From Aedes albopictus (Eukaryota > Arthropoda > Insecta > Diptera > Culicidae), in NCBI RefSeq assembly GCF_035046485.1, contig NC_085138.1, positions 15,441,329 to 15,505,328 on the forward strand: a stretch of DNA of 64,000 bases. The letters run 5' to 3'. Within the stretch, counting starts at the first letter, position 1. Every line of letters begins with the position of its first letter. Made by a program: the position numbers and the translations under genes. A model generated the notes under the pieces. The model saw only the letters and a program-made list of their open reading frames with translations. It ran no database searches and had not been told where the DNA came from. Positions 11,088 to 21,299 of the stretch are shown here, in pieces.

Positions 11088-11639
11088 TAATACTTCCTCC
11101 TACCAAGTCTTGGTAATGACCCAGTGTAGTGCTCTCACCAGTGCTTCTCGCTTGGTAGTTGATCTGCTCCAGCGGCTTTGTTGTTTTTCAACCGACCAAC
11201 CTCCTCCTCAATCTCTTGGAGGTCAGGGGCTGGAAGTCTTTCGTCCTATGCACATACTCCTAGATCTGTTACCACGTCACCATCGGTACTTGCAACGTCG
11301 CCATTGAGGTGCTCATCGTAATGCTGCAGCCACCTCTCGACCACCTCACGGTCGCTCGTGAGAATATTCCCGTGATTATCTCGGCACATGTCGGCTTGTG
11401 GCACAAAGCCTCTGCGTGAGTGGTTCAGCTTCTCGTAGAACTTTCGTGTGTCTTTAGCGCGGTAAAGCTCTTCCATCGCTTCACGATCTCAACGGACAGA
11501 GACCTCTTGAATAGTTCTTCGTTGGCGAGTATGGTTTTCTTGAGAGCCGATCAACGACGGATCAAATGTTTAACCTGCGGATGATCCTAGTCATTTTTGA
11601 CCTTAGTTGGGTCAAACCGGGGTCAGCTCTGTAAAATTT

Positions 11640-11935
11640 TTTGATCAACAATGCCCTAGAAAGAGCGATTAGGATTTTTGACACGCAGACGAATAGCAAT
11701 ATCATCACATGGTCCCACTCCCATATGCTCTTTAACTGTACGGGCGATATTGATCTCGTTGGCACCGATGATGGTAGGGCAGCGGAGGAAACTTATGCTC
11801 CTCTGAAACGGAAGGCAGCGAGGATATCCTTGTGCTTGCTTGAGCTTGATTGACCACCCGTGGATGCTACTCGAGTATCGTCAGACCAGCTACACTCACA
11901 CAAGGAACCAATGAGATATCTGCCAGCGACTAAGC
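11640..11935 (+). pseudogene. LINE RT scrap joined to interspersed repeat
   Basis: The frame at 11641-11853 reads NNALERAIRIFDTQTNSNII and then CTGDIDLVG, recognisable as a decayed form of the LINE reverse-transcriptase stretch that normally ends in FADDIDIVG. From about 11840 it runs into the interspersed repeat also found on the minus strand at 6781-7260. Too broken to assign a subfamily. Confidence 0.5.
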
Positions 11936-11984
11936 AGGTCCCTTACTGTAGTTTAAAAAGACGCCAATATAGCGTAACAAATAA

Positions 11985-12225
11985 AGTACGACAGACTTCA
12001 GTACGCTGGGTATGTAGAGCAAATGTCGGAAGAAATAATAGCGAAAACAAAATTCAACAAGGAACCAGGTAGAGATCGGTCACATCCTGGACAGCTACGA
12101 ACGTGTTGGCTGAACGTGATTGAAGAAAACGTGAGAACTCGAAACGTTGGGGAAACATCGCACAAGACCGACGAATATGGTGCTCTACTACACGATCGAC
12201 GCTGGAATAAAGTTACTTCATAGCG
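11985..12225 (+). pseudogene. LINE C-terminal tail scrap
   Basis: Reading gives YAGYVEQMSEEI, then GQLRTCWLNVIEENVRTRNV and LHDRRWNKV. This pattern (WxGHVxRM, then RxRWxDxVEEDxRxL, then WR) is the conserved end of RTE-like LINE proteins. The remainder is absent. It follows the RT scrap at 11640 and may be the same old insertion. Confidence 0.55.
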
Positions 12226-12239
12226 AACTAGATATTCTA

Positions 12240-12527
12240 TAATGTCTCTTAAGCTTCCAAGAGACAGAACCGTCACGATTAGTTATGTTGCGTAGCTCAA
12301 AATAGTAAAATGTTTATCGTATAACATACCTATTTCTTCAATCGGTTTCCAACTGTATTTTTGTGTATCAGAATAATTGGTGAGCTCGTTTTGTACTATA
12401 TTCATGTGCTGATTTGATTTGGTACTGCATTCATCGTATCATCATTACTTTTTCAAATTTACCAAGATATGCTTCATTTCTCTCCTACCAAATCTACCTG
12501 CTCGTTAGTGATACATTGTAAACAATG
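12240..12527. other. No gene seen before assembly gap
   Basis: A/T-rich unique sequence up to the first N run. Nothing recognised. Confidence 0.35.
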
Positions 12528-12550
12528 NNNNNNNNNNNNNNNNNNNNNNN
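12528..12550. other. Assembly gap, 23 N
   Basis: Run of 23 N. The second gap (35749-35771) has the same length, so 23 is probably a nominal gap size, not a measurement. Frames through it are not interpretable. Confidence 0.95.
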
Positions 12551-12947
12551 ATCTACATCTTTATTCATTTCATGATCGATTTTTAAAAATGCTCATACAA
12601 TTTCAACCGCATGCATACAACGCTGAAGAAATCATCGTTTATTTGGAATCCAATTATAGTAGAGTTGTTATTTAATCGTGATCATATGCAAATTGACTTA
12701 TAGCGTAACAACATAATAAAAACACCGAACGTATTAATTAATGACCGGATAAATGGTTAAACACTGCTTGCAGTACTGTAAAGATTGTTAAATGCATGTT
12801 CACTCCGACCTCACGCTAAGTTCATTAATGGTAATCACCTACTTCTGTAAAAATACTAGAATACTATATGTACCAGACATGTTTCTTCAGCAAAATTTTA
12901 GTACATTTATAGATTAAGGGCTTCCACGTGTAGCCTTTCACCACTCA

Positions 12948-13114
12948 AGCAACACATATTTATGTCATATAAGAGTTACGCCAGCGCAAATTTTGATTGT
13001 ATAGAAGTTAATTTGACGTTATTCTAGCATTGTGTTAGAATTACGTCAAATTTACTTCTATACAACCAAAACTTGCAATGTCGTAACTCTTATATGACAT
13101 GCATGTTACTTGGG
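12948..13114. mobile_element. Hairpin MITE, about 165 bp
   Basis: Near-perfect inverted repeat. The left arm contains TGTCATATAAGAGTTACG and TATAGAAGTTAATTTGACGT; the right arm is its complement around AGCATTGTGTT at about 13025. Weaker pairing continues outward through CAAGCAACA versus TGTTACTTG. No coding content. Confidence 0.75.
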
Positions 13115-13159
13115 AACTCAAATTTGTAACCTCAGTATTGTGTAGTGGAAGTAAAACTC

Positions 13160-13245
13160 AACTTGATAGTTTGGTGGTTGTAGTTAGAATGAATTTATTT
13201 GTAAGTATCAACTTAAGGTTGAAAATCATGACTTGCTTCTACTGC
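13160..13245 (-). repeat. Dispersed repeat shared with 34160-34235
   Basis: Minus-strand AAATTCATTCTAACTACAAC and CCACCAAACTATCAA match the plus strand at about 34195-34235, with more similarity outward (GCAAGTCATGATTTT). The AATAAA-like ACAAATAAATTC suggests a retroelement end such as an LTR, but no pair of LTRs was found. Confidence 0.5.
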
Positions 13246-13583
13246 TCCAACATCTCCTCCTTCAGAAAATCTCGTAGAACTCAAAATGTGAAGGGAGCCT
13301 CCGCTTCCTGCCAGAAGGTTCCCGAAAAGGTAGAGTTCGTTTTCTTGATTGAACTCGATCCTGAGTACGACAAATCTCCGATAATTCATTATAGTAGAAT
13401 TTCCTGTACACACTCAGTTGAACTCGACTAATTTCAATTCTTTTGCCGAGATTCGCACAGCCGAGCGCTCGGCATTCGAAATTTAACTGAGATATCAGCT
13501 AAAAGTTAAGTTTATTCAAAGCAGCACCAATGGGTGCCGCTATCACCAAACATTAAACGTAAAGCGTTTACCCGAAGTTTCAG

Positions 13584-14561
13584 AGTGTTATTGGGATTTC
13601 GTCCGGGTGCCGGTGTCGCGCGCTTTTGCTTCGTTGGTTCGATTCTTTTTCTATTTAGTTTTCTATTCGGTAGTGAGCATTTCGACGACGACGGGCCCAG
13701 TGTGCATCAGTGTGTATTGGGATTTCGTCCGGGTGCCGATGTCGCGCGCTTTTGCTTCGTTGGTTCGATTCTTTTTCTATTCGGTAGTGAGCATTTCGAC
13801 GGCGGCGGGCCCAGTGTGCATCAGTGTGTATTGGGATTTCGTCCGGGTGCCGGTATCGCGCGCTTTTGCTTCGTTGGTTCGATTCTTTTTCTATTTAGTT
13901 TTCTATTCGGTAGTGAGCATTTCGAGGGCGACGGGCCCAGCGTGCATCAGTGTGTGATGGGATTTCGTCCGGGTGCCGGTGTCGCGCGCTTTTGCTTCGT
14001 TCATTCGATTTTTCTTTTTCCCTATTCAGGAATGAGCATTTCGTTGTGTCGCGTCTTTTGTAGCAATACTGAACGATCACCTGACGTGGGTGATCGATTG
14101 TTTGCTTTCCGAGTGAAGCGAATAATAGCGTGTTAGATTGCATATTAAGCGACCACCTGATGCGGGTGGTCGATTGTTTGCTTTCCGCGTAAAGCAAGCA
14201 ATAGCGCGGCAACCAGCATGACACGAAGGTCATATTACTTATCAAAGTGAATCCAGACCCAACGATACATTTCCTACTAACAAACACTCCTTCCTGCAGC
14301 CTTTGGTGGAGTCGCAGCGGTAAACGCGGGCCTTCACTTAACAAAGGTTGTTACTAATATTCCTTCCCTCTTCCAACCTGACTGCAAGGACGTGGCCGGC
14401 GCCGTTATTGTACCGTTAAAGAGAGTCTCTGAAGCGTGCACAGTGAGAATATTGACCACTCCCAGTCAATTATTCAGTTGATTCATTGTGCAACTGTCAT
14501 TGATTCGGGTCAATCACGGAATAGCAACCATAGATGTGTGCAGTCAGTCTAAGCTAAGCTC
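13584..14561 (+). mobile_element. Internally deleted LINE: 5' monomers joined to 3' UTR
   Basis: Flanked by a 24-bp direct repeat containing AAAGCGTTTACCCGAAGTTT (ends at 13583; second copy 14562-14585). The 5' part has four tandem monomers, the 3' part matches the 3' noncoding sequence also seen at 47885-48250 and, inverted, at 22975-23345. It ends in CTAAGCTAAGC, a short tandem tail. No reverse transcriptase lies between. This is the architecture of a non-LTR element that lost its coding region yet kept promoter-type repeats and the 3' end needed for mobilisation; the family is not identified. Confidence 0.65.
13590..14030 (+). repeat. Tandem monomers of 126/114/126 bp
   Basis: Landmark ATTGGGATTTCGTCCGGGTG starts at 13590, 13716, 13830 and about 13956. 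The second unit lacks 12 bp. Monomers carry CGGTGTCGCGCGCTTTTGCT and the TTCGGTAGTGAGCATTTCGA segment. A 200-codon frame over the array (13534-14136) reads VLGFRPGAGVARFCFVGSIL repeatedly only because the unit is a multiple of three. Tandem 5' monomers act as promoters in some LINEs; that role here is inference. Confidence 0.8.
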
Positions 14562-15492
14562 TAAAGCGTTTACCCGAAGTTTCAGTAATTGAACTTTAAC
14601 CGAGATTCGCCAGCCGATCTCGGCATTCTGTTTTAAGTGTGTAAGATTGTGCATGGTCTGTTCAGGATACGTGTTACCTCTTGAACTTCCAGGCTGTGCT
14701 ACGGAAATACCCACTTGAGATGATCCAGGATTTTCAATATTTTCAGTTAAAACAGGATCAGGACAGCCAAATTCCTCCAGCAGAACTTGTAACGGTAGAG
14801 GCTGCTCTGCTGAAGCTTCACATTTGCCTTTCATTAATTTGCGTTGGTTGTGGAATTGATGGCTTCATCAAGTCAAAAATAGAACGGGTTCTTCTGCCCA
14901 ATAGGACCTCAGTTGGTGATCGGTTATCCGGTAAGGATGGATTAGGGGTACAGCGATCGATCTGAAGGAAAATCTGCAATGCATCTTCAACGTCTTCTCC
15001 GCCTATCTTCAAATGCGCTCTCTTTAGCGTATCCACAAATCGCTCGGCTTGACCATTAGATTGTGGGTGGAGTTTTCACGTGATCGATTCCGTGCTGCTG
15101 GCAAAACTTGCTGATGCTTCAGAGCAAAACTGGGTACCGTTATCCGTTACAATGGTCAATGGACATCCAAATCGCGGGAGACACATTCCTTCAGCTTCTT
15201 AATCGTCATTCTCGAGCTACTGGTAGCAAAAATTTTTGGCCATTTTGAATACGCGTCCACGATGATGAGGAACATTTTTCCTTTGATTGATCCAGCTTAA
15301 TCTACATGAAGACGAGACCAGGGCATGGACGGAATTGGCCACAATGAAAGAGTTGTTTTCACGGGAGCTTTTGATGCTGCTGCACAGTTCGAACATCTCC
15401 AGACATAGTATTCAAAATATCTGCATCCATGTTTGGCCAAAACACAAAACTTCTCGCCAGAGATTTCATTCTTTGCATTCCAGGATTACCAA

Positions 15493-15709
15493 CAGGGCCG
15501 GATCTAAGGGGGGGGCGGAAGGGCACGGGCTCCGGGCCCCCACATTTTAGGGGCCCCACAAAAACCTTTTTTGGTTGCTAACATTAGCTTTATTTTTCAT
15601 ATTGCTCAAATACTGTTCGAAAATATCGAAAAACATTTTTGGTCATCTCTCAGAAGGGCCTCCATATCCGCTCGGGCCCCGGGCCCCCACAATCCTTAAT
15701 CCGGGCCTG
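15493..15709. mobile_element. 217-bp hAT-like MITE inside gypsy pol
   Basis: Ends CAGGGCCGGATCTAAGG and CCTTAATCCGGGCCTG are inverted repeats. It is flanked by a perfect 8-bp duplication ATTACCAA (15485-15492 and 15710-15717). An 8-bp duplication and CAGGG ends are typical of hAT elements. Removing it restores the integrase reading GNPGMQRMK region. The body has poly-G/C runs near each end. Confidence 0.85.
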
Positions 15710-15787
15710 ATTACCAACATGTAACTGCTTGAGAACATGTGAATGCAATGACTTCAGAATGACGATTCGGTCCATGAACATCAGGTA

Positions 15788-16448
15788 GGGTAACCAATAT
15801 AATTTGGACCCCCATATATTTTGGACCCCCTGTGTCCTATTATCACAACTTACACAGGTTTAATGATGAGATGACGGAAATTTTTAGAATCATTCGCTAA
15901 ATAAGATCGCTCTGCACGGGAAGCAATCATTACCTCACTGGAAATATCCATATTTGCCTTGAAATTATTTTTTGCAAATCTCGTCATCCGTGCGAGTGTC
16001 GCATCATGTTTACAAAAAGAGATTGCGGTGCTGAGGAAACTTGTAGATGTAAACAAAAACGTTTATCATTCTAGCGCATTAAATTCGCATAGTTCGTCTA
16101 ATCAGCCTTTGCCAATCAAGTAATTAGGATGTGATCAAGCATATTCAAGCGACAAATTCTTTCAAAATAGTTTCAAACGAGTTTAAACACCGGGTGTCCA
16201 AAATATATTCTGAAGAGGGTCCAAAATATATTGGGGTGTCCAAAACAGTGAAAACTGAAGCTCCAAAAATCAGTTATTTTCATCAAATTTTCAGCCAGAA
16301 ATGACCTTGTGGGTATTTTTAACGGACAGTGGAGGCTTTTACGAACATACTAACATCATCATTATGTGTAAATACCCTCTGAATCTGTTTGATTTTGAAT
16401 TAAATTCAAACCAATGTCCTCTAGGGGTCCAAAATTCAACCGTTATCC
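15788..16448. mobile_element. 661-bp TA-flanked element inside gypsy pol
   Basis: Starts GGGTAACCAATATAATTTGG and ends with the imperfect complement CCAAAATTCAACCGTTATCC. TA lies at 15786-15787 and 16449-16450. Removal leaves one TA in a codon run reading ADGYLMFMDRIV, so the empty site is defined by coding continuity. A second internal copy of the GGTCCAAAATATATTG motif lies near 16195-16235. TA duplication suggests the Tc1/mariner superfamily. A 68-codon minus frame (15850-16056) has no recognised motif. Confidence 0.8.
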
Positions 16449-16982
16449 TATCCATCCGCTTCACACAGCGCTTCTCGTCTATTGTAGAATGATCCGGCAT
16501 CATTGGAATGACTCGTGGAAGGCCATTTATCTCGAACTTGCTTGAGGACTGCTTGAAACGTGGCATCTTTTTTTGATTCTTGCAAAATAAATTGACTGGC
16601 GATTGGTTGAACTGATACGGCTTTGCGAATATCTGCTTCCATTTGCAAACTGGTAATCACATAATCTTCATCGGGCTTGGAATGTTGTCCAATCAAGCGA
16701 GCGAGCTAATCAGCGCAACCAAAACTTTCAGTTTTATGGAATTCGATCTTGAAATCGTACTGCAGGAGTGTCAGTGCCTGACGCTGTATTTTGTTAGCAG
16801 TATGCACTGGTATGCCTTTCTCCGAATATCCCAAGAAGTGGTTTGTGGTCCGTTTCCAGAATGAAATGTCTTCCTAATAACATTCTGAACTGAAAAAAAA
16901 AAATGACGATTCAAGTGATTTTTGGGGGTGAAAACATACGTTGCTCTTACCGAAGTTATAAGAAATCATTTCTGGCCTTTAA

Positions 16983-18252
16983 CCCTTTATAAGGCAGTGG
17001 CAACTATATTGCCACCTACTGTTTGTATTTTTTTTCTGTTTTATAACAATTTATTTCGAACTTTTTTTTTGGTTTACGCAAAATTGGGACTACTAACAAT
17101 GCCTGGTATTTTTTTGGTACTAAACAAAGCTTTAACAACAATTTAGGGACCATTTGTAGTCTCAAAAATGGTCAATTTTGACCGCGTGAAGAAAATTAGC
17201 TCAAACTTATTGTTAAATTATAGATTTGGTAAATATTTTAAGAAATAATCAAATTCTGGGTTGACATGACCTGAACTACACAGTTAATATTATCGGTTAA
17301 GCTCCAATCCACTCTAAAATCTCTTTTCCGGCTTTTTGTCGAAGTCAAAAGAAGAAAAGTACCCTAAACGGGCAGTGGCAAGAATATTGCCACCAACGCT
17401 GGTGGCCTAAACGGGCAGTGGCAACCAGTGTCGCGAAGCATCAGCGTACAAGTCACAAAAAAGCTGATAAACACCAAACTTGTATCACCCTGTCTCTGCG
17501 GTTTCTGATTCGCTCTCTCTACAGTCGCTAACACCAGAAAAGACAGAATCCCATCATAGTCACCCGGTCACCCTTGTTTTGCTACAATCATCCTGACTTG
17601 GATACGGCTCATGTGAGTGTCATGACTCTCTCCGTCGTCTCAAGCAGATGCACGCGCAACAGTATGTAAAACTATGCATGTGTATTATCTCAAGCACGGT
17701 ACTACGTCATAAATCCTATTCGTTTTGCATAGCTCAGTTTAAACGCACACATTGAGCGCACCACGCAGTTCGCCCTGGCTACGCCAAACGCTCTCACTTC
17801 GCCCGTTATGCATCTTTGCTCAGAGAGATTGATTCTCTAGCAACCCGCCTGAAGCATACTCAGCAACTGCTATCGCTGCAAAACTGCGAAGGGTGGAATC
17901 CACAACATGTTTATCATTCCAGGCATGACATGCTAGGTGGTTCGTATCACCTTGGGAAGGGTGACTCCAGAAAGCGGTTCAAGTGATTGTCTCGTGATGG
18001 TCGCGATTATTCGCAAGACTGGTGGCAACTATATTGCCACCTCAAAAGCTCGTTTTTGGGGTTAACGGGCAGTGGCAACTATATTGCCACCAGCGTTTTT
18101 GGCCTAAACGGGCAGTGGCAACTATATTGCCACCTAGATTTTTGAGAGTTTCTTTCAAACAAAAATTATTTTGTACATGTAATCATGTATATAATCATTT
18201 CCATAATAGTATGCGTTGACAACTCTTCTAGTTTTCTAGGCCTTATAAAGGG
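16983..18252. mobile_element. 1270-bp TTAA-flanked piggyBac-like element
   Basis: Ends CCCTTTATAAGGC and GCCTTATAAAGGG are perfect inverted repeats flanked by TTAA (16979-16982 and 18253-18256), the hallmark of piggyBac-type transposition. Several subterminal modules GGGCAGTGGCAACTATATTG followed by CCACC lie at about 16994, 17371, 17412, 18022, 18068 and 18110; each contains the palindrome GGTGGCAATATAGTTGCCAC in part. No transposase frame is present. The middle (17440-17990) looks like unrelated, less A/T-rich captured DNA. Confidence 0.8.
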
Positions 18253-18344
18253 TTAAGTGGATTAATATAATTACATATGTATAATCCAAAATGCATTCTC
18301 AATATCAAAATTTAAAATTTTATCGCTAGCACCTACATAATACA

Positions 18345-18440
18345 CCATAAAAACGTGTTAAAGCTTTTTGGCCAGGAATTGAACCCTGTTACTGCAGTGT
18401 GCGCTCAAGCGTTTATCTAATTTCAGCTAATGCAGTGGTA
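18345..18440 (-). mobile_element. Possible tRNA-like SINE head
   Basis: Minus strand shows AGGGTTCAATTCCTGG, a B-box-like sequence, preceded by a weak A-box-like TGAAATTAGATAAACGC. I cannot find a body, tail or target duplication, so this is a weak call. Confidence 0.3.
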
Positions 18441-18459
18441 AATTTAACAGAAAGAAGAT

Positions 18460-19310
18460 TTTAGTGATGGAATTGTGCGAATTTTAAACGGTTTGCGCAA
18501 TTGCAGTATCATTCGTATTTGTTTTGTTTTTTTCATTAGCTGGTGGTAGTGTTTTCAAAGTGGGAATTATTCAACTGCAGCCGAACACGGTGAATGCTTC
18601 ATCGGTCTGGATCTTCTACCTTAAATAGATGGAAAAGCTGCATGAAAGGGAATAGTTAAGTGAATGCTGCTTGAAGAATTTGGGAACCTTTTCTCTGCTT
18701 CCAACTGGAGTGTGTAAAATTGAGGAAATTATTTGATTTCGGCGGAAGTGAATATGAAGGAAAAACATGACTGATACCGTCGGATCTCGTCCCTGAGTAA
18801 GAAACCATGACAACCTGCCCACATGCTTTTATGTTGCGCCATATCACACACAATGTCATCATTCGCCTAGTACCGAGGGATTTAGTGAGAATGTTCCTTT
18901 ACCGTCTTAATTTATGTCATGAAAAATCATCATTCAATACGATGATGTAAATAGGGATGTGAGCTTTTTATCGTTTCAGAGAGCGAGTAATGGCGCTTAA
19001 GCCTAGGCTTCCGAGCCTGGACATAAAGGGTAAATTCCCATTTTCATCCTGCAAAAACAAAGGATTGGAGCGCTGTTTGTTTTGTTTAAAATTTTTGTTA
19101 TTTTTTTGTTAAAAGTGAGCACGCATGAAAAAAAATCCAATTATTTCAAATTTAAAACTGTCAATCTGAAAATACTTTTTTTTTTGGAAAGTGAAATAAG
19201 TGAGACAAGTGTAAAAAACAATAGACTTTTGAATGTCTAGTGCATGTGTATCGTAACCCACATGTATAGTCCCATGTCGCGGGTAGATCAGTTTAGAATG
19301 GTGCATTGCG
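18460..19310. other. No gene seen
   Basis: A/T-rich DNA with short frames on the minus strand (18616-18862) that show no motif. No repeat structure recognised. Confidence 0.3.
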
Positions 19311-19327
19311 CCGTAATATCTATCACA

Positions 19328-19455
19328 TGGTTTCCCAAACTGTGGGTCACGACCCCCCAGGGGGGGTTGGCGGCCTTCATCCAGGGGGTCGCGAGGGATA
19401 GTCGAATATTTTTACAGACAACAATTTTGATCATACTGTTTTCAGTTCATTTACC
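19328..19455. mobile_element. hAT-like terminal fragment
   Basis: GGTTTCCCAAACTGTGGGTC followed by ACGACCCCCC resembles a widespread hAT-type end. The partner end is not seen, so it is a fragment. Confidence 0.4.
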
Positions 19456-19784
19456 ATAAATGCAGAAACATTCCAAGATATAAATTTGGTGTACTTTTTA
19501 AGACGAATCTTTTACCTAATACCTCTTCTAACCCCACTATCCTCTCTTATGAGCGTGTCACTAAGTCGGAGGTCTCTCGTTAAATACCGTAAAAAGGGGT
19601 AGTTTTGTGCTGTTCTACACCAACATTTACTTACCAAGTTACGGTGAAGATAGACGTGGCCAGGAATTGTGGCATTCAAAGCAATCTGAACATGATTATT
19701 AAAAGGAACATGGATGCTGTTAGTATCCAATCTACGATGTATACCGTAACTACGCTAACAGTTATCATATCCTACATACATATA

Positions 19785-20001
19785 AGGTACACCGGAGCAA
19801 GTTGAAACGGATGGGGCAAGATGAAACGCGAAGTTTTGAAATATATTTCAATATAATTTGGAAATGTTTATTTCGCCAAAAGATTGTTTGAATCAAAAAC
19901 TATGTATTATGACATTCAAGCAGTTCATCATCATTGGATAACATCATGTTAACCCGCTGTTTCATCTTGCCCCACCCGTTTCAACTTGCCCCGGTGTACC
20001 T
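19785..20001. mobile_element. 217-bp MITE, TA-flanked
   Basis: Inverted repeats begin AGGTACACCGGAGCAAGTTG and continue through GGGGCAAGATGAAAC on both ends. TA lies at 19783-19784 and 20002-20003. A decayed relative is at 5840-6018. No coding content; likely a Tc1/mariner-type nonautonomous element. Confidence 0.85.
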
Positions 20002-20308
20002 TACTACCAGAATTGTTGATCTGACTCAGGATCAAATGGCCAACATAGAGCCTTATCGTCGATATTACTAGAGCCCAGATGAGTCGGACACATTACGGAG
20101 CTAAGTAAGGCATCATGTCATAATCTTAAGTTGATTATAATTGCATTTTCCCGAAGCCATTTCACTCTGACACAACACAATGAAAATTTTCCATTTCATC
20201 ACACGAATCCTGTTCCGGTCCTTCCTACCATGTTTGCATAGCATCAAACTAGACATTTTGCTTTGATATAAATCAAAATTAATTTACGTTACACAATATT
20301 CAACACGT

Positions 20309-20575
20309 TCAAACCTCTAGTGCAGCACTGCCGTCAGCATCAATCAACCTTGTCAGTTTTTCGCAAGAGCAGCTCCCACTCTGCAACATGAAATTGATTT
20401 TAGCAGCAGCACGTCCTGTGGCATGCTTTCGGTTTTGCTCATCCAACTCGACGTCGATGCTTTCAACGTCCAAAGTAAATAGAGCTGATTCCATGCCATA
20501 AATCAGGCTGTGCACTGATGATAACGCTCCTGTACTGACTGGACTAGCTTCATTATCATCGGTTAATCTCTTCAT
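20309..20575 (-). CDS. Uncharacterised 88-codon frame
   Basis: The predicted protein begins MKRLTDDNEASPVSTG and contains FTLDVESIDVELDEQNRK, later SCSCEKLTRLIDADG. It is acidic, with even composition and codon use unlike the repeat-derived frames nearby, so it may be a genuine host exon or a retrocopy fragment. I do not recognise a family. No membrane segment or signal peptide is apparent. No splice context decides the ends, and I see no AATAAA close after the stop. The call rests on composition only. Confidence 0.3.
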   Translation of the reverse strand: MKRLTDDNEASPVSTGALSSVHSLIYGMESALFTLDVESIDVELDEQNRKHATGRAAAKINFMLQSGSCSCEKLTRLIDADGSAALEV

Positions 20576-21059
20576 TATTTCAAATTATATGGTATGGTTA
20601 GACTTCCTAATCCGCAAGCATTAATTTTTATTCCGCGTGGATTAACAATCAATTCAACAATTCACCATTCAACCACAAACTACCTGAATGCCCGCTTTGA
20701 ATTGTTCAACAAAGTGGCTTTTGTTTCACTTCATTTACCACAAATGGCAGGAAAAAGGTTTATTGAATCACCAACAACCTTCCAATACTACCCAAATAGC
20801 AAACAAGCATTACTTTATGTTTCGCTGCTCAGTTCGTATTCGATCCAATAATAACCCCTCTCCAAACCGCATCCTAAAACCTGACGGGCAGTGGAATTCA
20901 TGGAATTTCTTCTAGTTCACCGCCAACGCAGGCACAAATCCGGACGACCGTCATGACGAAGACGTGGCAGCTGGTGCCGCTCGATCCGGTTTATTGCATC
21001 GATCCGATATCGAAAAGTTATTGGCCGTGAACAATTTGATGAAGAATAATGGGAAATCG

Positions 21060-21265
21060 CACACACGTTCACGGAGAAAAGCATTCCAGTCGTCCCAGAG
21101 TATATGTACGCACAAATCTCAATATGAGATTGAGAAAAGTTGGCTGTGAGCACATGAAAATTCCTTGAGCTTGAGACTCGCAATGTTGGTGCACATCACA
21201 TTAGCATTGCGAGTCTCAATGAGACATCTCAATGAGACAAGCTCCAGGTGTCCAGGTACACCCGC
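21060..21265. repeat. TCTCAATGAGAC palindrome cluster
   Basis: Repeated TGAGACTCGCAATG and CATTGCGAGTCTCA plus two TCTCAATGAGAC palindromes. A related cluster lies at 22548-22665. Probably parts of a decayed inverted-repeat element; ends not defined. Confidence 0.45.
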
Positions 21266-21299
21266 TTGATACACTCTCGAACCCTTCACTATGATCACA

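Larger units (their letters stand above)
8762..11545 (-). pseudogene. RTE-clade LINE copy, split by nested elements
   Basis: Two blocks of the same minus-strand element: 11090-11545 (linker upstream of the RT, with KLNHSRRGFVPQADMC) and 8762-9524 (RT palm and beyond). The join is interrupted by 9525-11087. Frameshifts and stops are scattered through both blocks, and a gap is visible before the FADD region. The C-terminal roughly 190 codons are missing at the low-coordinate end. The host position of the insertion reads ccggTAA then tacttcc, matching the uninterrupted copies at 31129 and 57715. Reverse transcription of the element's own RNA would have been its role; this copy is dead. Confidence 0.8.
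14640..16886 (-). pseudogene. Ty3/gypsy retrotransposon pol remnant
   Basis: Read on the minus strand from high to low coordinates: RNase H (about 16886-16700) with ETDHKPLL-like text and LTLLQYDFKIEFHKTES; the integrase zinc region (15790-15350) with RMKSLARSFVFWPNMDAD; the catalytic core (15345-15010) with IIVDAYSKWPK, TDNGTQF in a shifted frame, and NGQAERF in a shifted frame; then the C-terminal SPTEVLLGRRTRSIFDLMKP. Together these give the three acidic residues of a DDE integrase. Stops and frameshifts are numerous, and two MITEs interrupt it (15493-15709 and 15788-16448). Protease, RT and LTRs are not seen. Confidence 0.85.

Noticed and set aside
13534..14136. 200-codon frame with repeated VLGFRPGAGVARFCF
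   Set aside because: It translates tandem LINE 5' monomers whose lengths (126, 114, 126) keep frame; no protein family recognised.
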